64,000 bases of DNA from Bacillus sp. FJAT-22090 (GTDB lineage Bacteria > Bacillota > Bacilli > Bacillales_A > Planococcaceae): contig NZ_VEBK01000015.1 in assembly GCF_007676755.1 (NCBI RefSeq), positions 35,505 to 99,504 of the forward strand. Direction: 5' to 3'. The number at the start of each line of letters is the position of its first letter. The stretch's first letter is position 1. Shown piece by piece: positions 58,781-64,000 of this stretch. Position numbers and translations under genes: made by a program. The notes beneath the pieces were generated by a model. That model worked only from the letters and a program-made list of their open reading frames with translations. It searched no databases and was not told where the DNA came from.

Positions 58781-59953
58781 CTACAAGTTTATATAGCTGG
58801 CGAACTTTAAAATTGCTTCGTCTTTTGCTTTCTGTGTAACGTGTGTGTAAATATCCATTGTTGTTTTTACATCAGTGTGTCCTAAACGAACTTGAACTTC
58901 TTTTAAACTAGCGCCCGCTTCAAAAAGTAGGGAACAATGCGTATGGCGTAAACCATGCGTTGTAATTGTGGCTAGCTTATACTTTGATTGAACCTGTATG
59001 ATCCATTTACGAAGCTTTGTAGGCTGTAAGAATTCATTTTTTTCATTGCTAAATACAAGTTGTTTAGGTTTCATTGTATTGAGGCCTAACTGCAGATAAT
59101 CTTGCTTTTGTTTTTTCTTCCACTCTTTTAAAACAGCCATTGTCTTATCATCCATTTTAATTGTTCGAGCAACACCTGTTTTCGTAGATTTAACATATAG
59201 TCGGTTATCTTTACCAAGTGAAAGGGCCTTGGTGATACGTAGTTCATTTGTTGTGAAGTTTAGATCATTCCATGTAAGAGCTAAAGCTTCGCCTCTACGC
59301 ATTCCACTGAAAGCAAGTAAGCGAAATAGGACATAAGCTTTGTGGTTACTTTCACGCTCTAGGCATGATAGGAACTCTTTAAGCTGCTCACGTGTGTAGA
59401 AGTTCTCCGCTTCATCTTCATCTGCTTCTATAGCCTTGCTAGAAACTTTAGTTGGCAAATCTACATATGCAAATGGATTTGTTTCTATATAGCCACGCTT
59501 AATTGCAAAGTTTAACACCTTAGACGCATAAGCTTTTACCATGCGGTACTTCTTTAACTTCGATGCCCATTCATCCACGTGCTCCTGGCATACATCGACA
59601 TGAATCTTTTCAATTTTATAAGCACCCATTGCAGGTAATATATGATTCTTGAAGATACCTATAGTTTTAACGAAAGTACTTTCCTCAACTGTCTTTTCAT
59701 ATTGTTTTACCCATAGGTCATATATTTCCTGGTATGTTTCAGCACGTTTTTGATGATAAGTGCCATTAGCTACATCTAGCTTAATACGAGCTAATGCTAA
59801 TTCAGCTTCTTTAATTGTTTTAAAACCCCTTCTCGTTGTGCGCTTCTGTTTACCAGTTAGCTGATCAATCCCTAAATACACTGGGACTCTGTATAGTTTC
59901 TCACCATTTCTCCCTGTATAGCTTTTAATAGGTGATACCTTTTTCTTTGCCAT
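58781..59953 (-). CDS. int: Tyrosine recombinase/integrase
   Basis: A 390-residue phage or ICE-type integrase. The N-terminal arm-binding domain (about residues 1-60, with LYRVPVYLGIDQLTGKQKRT) is followed by a SAM-like core-binding domain (about 70-170). The catalytic domain has the first Arg in FSGMRRGEAL, HGLRH (His333, Arg336), LGHTD with His359 and the nucleophile Tyr369 in DIYTHV. It should insert the element at the ssrA 3' end, next to which it lies. AGGAGGAA precedes the ATG. Xis-like and repressor genes follow on the same strand. Confidence 0.95.
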   Translation of the reverse strand: MAKKKVSPIKSYTGRNGEKLYRVPVYLGIDQLTGKQKRTTRRGFKTIKEAELALARIKLDVANGTYHQKRAETYQEIYDLWVKQYEKTVEESTFVKTIGIFKNHILPAMGAYKIEKIHVDVCQEHVDEWASKLKKYRMVKAYASKVLNFAIKRGYIETNPFAYVDLPTKVSSKAIEADEDEAENFYTREQLKEFLSCLERESNHKAYVLFRLLAFSGMRRGEALALTWNDLNFTTNELRITKALSLGKDNRLYVKSTKTGVARTIKMDDKTMAVLKEWKKKQKQDYLQLGLNTMKPKQLVFSNEKNEFLQPTKLRKWIIQVQSKYKLATITTHGLRHTHCSLLFEAGASLKEVQVRLGHTDVKTTMDIYTHVTQKAKDEAILKFASYINL

Positions 59954-60058
59954 GATTATTCCTCCTGAATCAGTTGCGGGGGCAAGTGATAAAAGAGAGG
60001 ATTTACCTCTAGTGATATTATAATCGAAACTAAAGATAAATCCTCTATATGAGTATGA

Positions 60059-60316
60059 TTAGAAGCTGTGATTCTCTAAAAATTTATCTATCTCCTTGCG
60101 AGAAACTCTTTTTACACCATCTACCTCTGATACTTTTAATCCCTTTAAACGGAATTTCATAAATGTGTTATACGAGACATCAGCATATTTTGCACCCTCT
60201 TTTAATGACATCCATTCATGTTGTATAAAACCCTGTGATGAAGATAAGGCTTTATTTAGCGTTTTAACAATCAATTCTTCTATATTAGTTTCTGGAGAAT
60301 TAAAAGTATTAGTCAT
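60059..60316 (-). CDS. Excisionase-like HTH protein
   Basis: An 85-residue protein with a MerR-like winged HTH (MSLKEGAKYADVSYNTFMKF, about residues 36-55), the wing VDGVKRVSRKEIDKFLE, and a charged N-terminal helix. It is a typical excisionase or regulator of directionality of mobile elements. GGAGG lies nine bases before the ATG. It is just upstream of the integrase on the same strand, as expected for a Xis/Int pair. Confidence 0.85.
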   Translation of the reverse strand: MTNTFNSPETNIEELIVKTLNKALSSSQGFIQHEWMSLKEGAKYADVSYNTFMKFRLKGLKVSEVDGVKRVSRKEIDKFLENHSF

Positions 60317-60502
60317 AGTAATCCCTCCTTTGTTATTACTGAATTATTATTTGTTGACTCCTCCTGTACACCTAATTCTTGTAAAAGAGAAATAAGAGTC
60401 GATGAGTAATCATAAATACTATCCCGATAGTTTAAAGAATAATTGATTGAGTCACTATCATTAAAATAGCGTTGTTTAAAGTTTTCTAATTATATTTGCA
60501 AT

Positions 60503-60895
60503 TTAACTTGAAATATATTCGCGTATGTCTGGATGCCTAAGAACATCCCAATTCTCTATTGCTACCTGAGCAAGTACCCATTCCTCCAAAGTGACTAGTG
60601 ATTCGAACCAATAAACAATATATCGATTTTCACAGTTCCATTCTATTTCTAAGAGATTAATATAGATTGGATTAGAAATAATACTTGTTATAAAACTTTT
60701 CGAATAAGGAAGTCCATTTGGTGTTCTTATGTCTCCCTCATTTAGATTATTCGCTAATTCATCAAGACATTGAAATTTACTTGCTGCTATGAAAAAATTA
60801 ACTAGTAAAGTATACGTATTTTCATCTGGGATATACAAGAATCTTTTCTCATCCTCGACATACCCAAACTTATACCCAAACGGTGCTTTTTGCAT
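60503..60895 (-). CDS. Stand-alone Recombinase-domain protein
   Basis: A 130-residue protein that reads as the Recombinase domain of large serine recombinases without the catalytic resolvase domain: it opens KAPFGYKFGYVEDEKRFLYI, continues with LDELANNLNEGDIRTPNG (about residues 43-60), then YSKSFITSIISNPIYINLL, and ends in a VTLEEW..AQ stretch like the start of the next region. No catalytic serine domain exists upstream (60896-60968 is too short). It may be a remnant or a small DNA-binding protein in its own right. AGGTGAC stands upstream of the ATG. Confidence 0.65.
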   Translation of the reverse strand: MQKAPFGYKFGYVEDEKRFLYIPDENTYTLLVNFFIAASKFQCLDELANNLNEGDIRTPNGLPYSKSFITSIISNPIYINLLEIEWNCENRYIVYWFESLVTLEEWVLAQVAIENWDVLRHPDIREYISS

Positions 60896-60968
60896 TAATT
60901 GTCACCTCACTTAATATTTAATGGTAATTCTAGTATTTCTATAGAATCATCCATATTATTAACCATTG

Positions 60969-61619
60969 TCAAATTCTATTGCTATTATTGACAATATCCT
61001 TCGCCTCCTTTAATGGTGATCTCTTCAAAGCTTCCTCGAATTCCTTAATTGATAAATTCTTAGGGTCAAGTTCGATATCTTGAATTAAATTACTAATCAT
61101 CCTAATAATATCGAGCTCCTCCCGGTACATTTTTTTTACCTCATAGAGATTAATTGGTTGATTTACTTCGGTTTCATCAGTTACTCTAATAACAATTTTT
61201 CTCTCATCAGGTTCAACTATATTCCAAAAGTCTGTTAAATCATCGTCTTCTACGTTTAAGTCATCAATCTCGTCAAAGTCAAGACCTGTTTCCACTGCTT
61301 CACGCTTATTCCCTAGTATTAATAGTTTTTCTTCACCTTCGTAAAAATCATCAGTAAAGACTTCCATTGGGAGTTTAAATTCTTTTGCAAGAGCATGAAT
61401 TACTCCAAAGGATGGTTTTTTAGATTCTCCTCTTTCTATAGTAGTAATCGTTTGAGCTGCAATCCCAGTCCTTTCGGAGATGGCTGAGGTAGTGAAATTT
61501 CCTGGGTTAATGTTATCCATTAACTTATGACGGATAAATCTGATTCTCTCCCCAATGGTACTGTTTTTTAATAAATTGAATTCACTTGAGGTTATCTGGT
61601 AATAATCGTTTAGATACAT
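60969..61619 (-). CDS. XRE-family regulator with acidic C-terminus
   Basis: A 216-residue protein. The N-terminal XRE HTH is TTSAISERTGIAAQTITTIE (about residues 43-62), followed by RGESKKPSFGVIHALAKEF. The C-terminal part (about 90-216) is acidic and of no family I know; it contains VEDDDLTDFWNIVEPDERK and a helical end. It is divergent from the replication-type gene, and the gap between them holds a 9-base inverted repeat that overlaps a promoter. It probably is the element's repressor. There is no peptidase motif that would mark an ImmR/ImmA type. Confidence 0.85.
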   Translation of the reverse strand: MYLNDYYQITSSEFNLLKNSTIGERIRFIRHKLMDNINPGNFTTSAISERTGIAAQTITTIERGESKKPSFGVIHALAKEFKLPMEVFTDDFYEGEEKLLILGNKREAVETGLDFDEIDDLNVEDDDLTDFWNIVEPDERKIVIRVTDETEVNQPINLYEVKKMYREELDIIRMISNLIQDIELDPKNLSIKEFEEALKRSPLKEAKDIVNNSNRI

Positions 61620-61654
61620 TTTCTAATCTCCCTAAATTTATTTTGTTTTATCTC

Positions 61655-61683
61655 TTTACACAATAATAACAGTTTGGTAAATT
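61655..61683 (+). promoter_or_regulatory. Promoter of replication-type gene
   Basis: TTTACA and TAAATT are spaced by 17 bases, 36 bases before the ATG. The left half of the inverted repeat at 61660 lies inside it, so the repressor would block this promoter. Confidence 0.6.
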
Positions 61684-61703
61684 TAACGCAACACTATTAT
61701 TGT
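61660..61703. promoter_or_regulatory. Inverted repeat, likely repressor operator
   Basis: ACAATAATA (61660-61668) and TATTATTGT (61695-61703) are perfect inverted copies 26 bases apart, between the divergent XRE and replication-type genes. Confidence 0.6.
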
Positions 61704-61718
61704 ATGAGGAGGGAAAAC

Positions 61719-62549
61719 ATGAAAAACAGTATTCGTCATCTTAATCTATCTAAACATACATTTTTGGTTGAACGTACTATTTTTTCAAATACCTTTCCTG
61801 AGCTGAAGGAGAATAGACTAAGAATCTATTTACTTTTGTGTAGGGTTGTAGGAGTAAATAATAAAGGTTTGTGTTTTATGAGTATCAAAACTATTTGTAA
61901 TGAAGTTAATTTATCTGAGCATTATGTAAAAATATGCATAGATTGGCTTGCTCGAAATTATTTTATTGAGAAAGTAAAATCACCAAATCGTTCAAATGCA
62001 TACAGAGTACTAATTTCTCCTGACTATCACAAAGCAACTAAACAATACTTCTCTAATGGTCATATGCTGAGAAATAGATACGATATGAAAAACGACTTGA
62101 ACGGTTACTGTGAAATACCAGTGGATGTGATGAAGGGGAGTATACTAAGGAATCAAACGGATTGGACTGATAGAAAAATAAAAGCGTTGGGACAACTATA
62201 TTTATTTCACTGGATTGCTGAGTATGGTGGTGTAGATCCAAAAGTTGTGGAATATAGAAATACTCGGCCTGTAATTAACGAGTTAATGTACCACACTATT
62301 GGTTGCAGTAAGCATGAGCTAAGTAAGTGTTTTATATGGCTTTTAAGAAAAGGACTACTCATTAAAGTAAAAACTGTATATAGAAAAAATAAATTCTCAT
62401 GTATGAATGAATTGCAGTATATTGGAGATCTTTCAGTTAGCAATGCATTACCCACGGACGAAATTATAGAGGTACTAAGGCTTACAATTATTCCAGATAT
62501 GAAACTTAATGACGCATTAGTTAAAACAGGGGGGAAAATTCAATCGTGA
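61719..62549 (+). CDS. Winged-helix replication-type protein
   Basis: A protein of about 276 residues. An N-terminal winged helix is visible (MSIKTICNEVNLSEHYVKIC, about residues 55-74, then WLARNYFIEKVKSPNRSNAYRV), and a second HTH-like stretch occurs near INELMYHTIGCSKHELSKCF. This pattern fits replication initiators or DnaD-type helix-turn-helix proteins of phages and ICEs, but I do not recognise the exact family. GAGGAGGG lies seven bases before the ATG at 61719. It overlaps the next gene by GTGA and so is translated with it. Confidence 0.6.
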   Translation: MKNSIRHLNLSKHTFLVERTIFSNTFPELKENRLRIYLLLCRVVGVNNKGLCFMSIKTICNEVNLSEHYVKICIDWLARNYFIEKVKSPNRSNAYRVLISPDYHKATKQYFSNGHMLRNRYDMKNDLNGYCEIPVDVMKGSILRNQTDWTDRKIKALGQLYLFHWIAEYGGVDPKVVEYRNTRPVINELMYHTIGCSKHELSKCFIWLLRKGLLIKVKTVYRKNKFSCMNELQYIGDLSVSNALPTDEIIEVLRLTIIPDMKLNDALVKTGGKIQS

Positions 62550-63325
62550 ATATACACTATAATAATGCTAAACAAGCAGTATCTATAAAGTATAGGAAGG
62601 CTAATTGTATAATTAAAATTAATAGTCCACAAAATGTTATGACACGTCCTATGACTCAATGTAAAGAGATACAGGATATAAGAATGATGTTTTTTCAACA
62701 GTTAGTAATGAAGCAAGCTAGAGCGGCTTTAAGATCAAAATCATTTCAAGTATTTAGTCAACAAATGTCTATAGAGGTAGAATTGTCTTCCATGATCCCT
62801 CCATCTAGTATAAAACTTGAAATGTTATTAAAAGTAATATTAGACGGCTTGAATGGAAATGTAATAAAAGATGACTCTTTAGTTATGAATGCTAATATAA
62901 GTCATATAAAAAGTTTAATCAGGTATCCTAAGCCAATCATAAAGGTTGAGGTAATTAATCTTGTGACGAAGGATGCGTTGAATTTTACTTTAGAATTACC
63001 TACAGTAGAAAAAGCAGTTGCGCTACCTTTTGATATTGATGGCGTAATGACATATGATACTTCTTACAAAGCAACTATAGCTAGTATTGAGGCCCAGTTA
63101 TCATCATTGTTATCTTCAAGTACTAATAGATTTAACGAGTGTCATATTGTTATTAAAACTAGTAATTCGTCTACTGATGTTGATAATCTTGCACTGTTAT
63201 ATCTTGAGACACTACGAAAGCATAATGTACTTGACTCTAACCGTATTGGAGTAGTGGGTATGTATAAGAGATTAACAACGCTAGAAGAAGAGGGTGTAGT
63301 AATAAACCTATTCCACGAAGTATAA
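62546..63325 (+). CDS. Tandem double RusA-like protein
   Basis: A 259-residue protein that appears to hold two RusA-like domains in a row. Domain 1 (about residues 20-140) contains LLKVILDGLNGNVIKDDS, matching the RusA helix and acidic pair, but the D-x-D-N before it is replaced by KLEM. Domain 2 (about 175-259) contains TDVDNLALLYLETL with the D-x-D-N intact, yet lacks the lysine that follows and has LDSN in place of LDD. RusA is a Holliday-junction resolvase that works as a dimer. The start is GTG, overlapping the upstream stop. The assignment is by eye alignment with E. coli RusA, so it needs a profile search. Confidence 0.6.
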   Translation: MNIHYNNAKQAVSIKYRKANCIIKINSPQNVMTRPMTQCKEIQDIRMMFFQQLVMKQARAALRSKSFQVFSQQMSIEVELSSMIPPSSIKLEMLLKVILDGLNGNVIKDDSLVMNANISHIKSLIRYPKPIIKVEVINLVTKDALNFTLELPTVEKAVALPFDIDGVMTYDTSYKATIASIEAQLSSLLSSSTNRFNECHIVIKTSNSSTDVDNLALLYLETLRKHNVLDSNRIGVVGMYKRLTTLEEEGVVINLFHEV

Positions 63326-63758
63326 CGATGCACGTCTTCTTCTTAGAGACACAAGGTATAGACACCCCCTTAAGTATTACATTTTCTTTACTAATGACAG
63401 AGTGTTAATTTAGAGGTGAAGTATTCTTGGTCGAACAGCATTACCGTTAGTTATAACACATTATTAAAAGTGTAGAATTTATACAGTGAAGTTGGTAGAA
63501 AAAGAGGATTACGACGTGAAAGTTATATACACATAACCGGAGGGTGGACATACACTGAAAAATATTTTTGCAATTCAATGTAACAAATAGGGTATATCGC
63601 CGGTATATATAGAGTAAAGTGTAAAATTGTATATCTGCAAATTCTCATCCATCTGAAGAAAATTAGAGAATTGGCGTCATAACAGCATCCGCATCCCATC
63701 TACATGTAGTGATGAGTAAGAAAACACCGATTTCTATTCAACTACGCCCATTAAGAGA
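63326..63758. other. Non-coding stretch in element
   Basis: About 430 bases with no reading frame I can support. It holds only short open frames, A-rich and T-rich patches, and the hairpin listed next at its right end. It could contain control or transfer sites that I cannot identify. Confidence 0.5.
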
Positions 63759-63786
63759 AAATGAGACAGTAGAATCACTGTCTCAT
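63759..63786 (-). terminator. Rho-independent terminator of radC-like fragment
   Basis: On the minus strand, ATGAGACAGT pairs with ACTGTCTCAT and is followed by TTTTCTCTT. Confidence 0.8.
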
Positions 63787-63798
63787 GCTTAGGTTGTA

Positions 63799-63951
63799 TT
63801 AGAGATAACCCTTTTCTTTCAATGATATAAAGGATTCCGCTCCAACTATAATATGGTCTAGTAATTCAATACCAACGATGTTTCCAACTTCAGTAAGTCT
63901 TTTTGTAACATCGATGTCTTCAGGACTAGGAGCAGGATTGTAGGGTAGGAA
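63799..63951 (-). pseudogene. RadC-family C-terminal fragment
   Basis: On the minus strand, a frame of about 50 codons encodes [18 protein letters not shown], then [20 protein letters not shown] and a stop at 63799. This is the C-terminal end of a RadC-type JAMM-fold protein. An in-frame TGA lies at 63952-63954 just upstream, and the region that should hold HNHPSG is altered (it reads AHDSYP in another frame). So the gene is a broken remnant or carries a frameshift near 63940-63955. RadC-like genes are common in integrated elements. Sequence beyond 64000 would settle it. Confidence 0.75.
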
Positions 63952-64000
63952 TCATGCGCCTTATTATGTTTCCATAATAGGTTTCACAATTCCCCCCTCC

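Overview
The window is a low-GC chromosomal segment of a member of the Bacillales. Gene content and order match the Bacillus subtilis region that runs uvrBA, hprK-lgt, the his operon, yvcD-trxB-rapZ-yvcK-whiA-crh, clpP, cggR-gap-pgk-tpiA-gpmI-eno, secG-est-rnr-smpB-ssrA. comK and an IDEAL-domain gene are also present. Base composition, common TTG/GTG starts and the intergenic repeats suggest a Planococcaceae-like genome (Psychrobacillus, Sporosarcina or Lysinibacillus type). That family-level assignment is inference.

Region 1 (1-10 kb) is variable. It holds a DUF4166/DoxX-like pair, a run of small stress or resistance-type genes (GyrI-like, two GNATs, an aadA-like nucleotidyltransferase broken by a 5-bp duplication, a methyltransferase), a HepT/MntA toxin-antitoxin module, an enoyl-CoA hydratase, an EAL-HDOD protein, a yhjD-like gene, comK and an IDEAL gene. 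Region 2 (10-31 kb) holds uvrBA with a LexA-like box, yvlB, hprK-lgt-yvoD-ppaX-yvoF, an arginine deiminase-like gene, a DUF2975/XRE pair, a DUF817 gene and the his operon. The his operon lacks hisH and is interrupted between hisG and hisD by a repeat element. Region 3 (30-46 kb) holds yvcD-trxB-yvcI-rapZ-yvcK-whiA-crh, clpP with a CtsR box, tRNA-Arg(CCG), and assorted accessory genes including an ECF sigma/anti-sigma pair. Region 4 (46-58.7 kb) is the CggR-controlled glycolytic operon, then secG-est-rnr-smpB and tmRNA. Region 5 (58.7-64 kb) is the left end of an integrated element at the 3' end of ssrA: tyrosine integrase, Xis-like protein, lone Recombinase domain, XRE repressor, replication-type winged-helix gene, a double RusA-like protein and a RadC fragment.

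Two linked intergenic repeat systems are the most unusual content. One is a family of about 130-150 bp hairpin elements whose central stem shows compensatory base changes between copies. The other is a set of mini-arrays of four or five short cores spaced exactly 21 bp apart (one array varies 20-22 bp) with unrelated spacers. There are four core classes, and all can be aligned on a TTGC/TTGT kernel. Hairpins and arrays combine into composite elements of about 630-740 bp between genes. Two of these have imperfect terminal inverted repeats, and one splits the his operon.

Functionally, HprK and Crh supply a carbon-catabolite signal, YvcK and RapZ act in envelope and central carbon control, and CggR controls glycolysis in the same neighbourhood. 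SmpB, tmRNA, RNase R and ClpP are the parts of the ribosome-rescue and tagged-protein disposal route. All functional statements rest on reading the sequence and on family knowledge; no database search was run.
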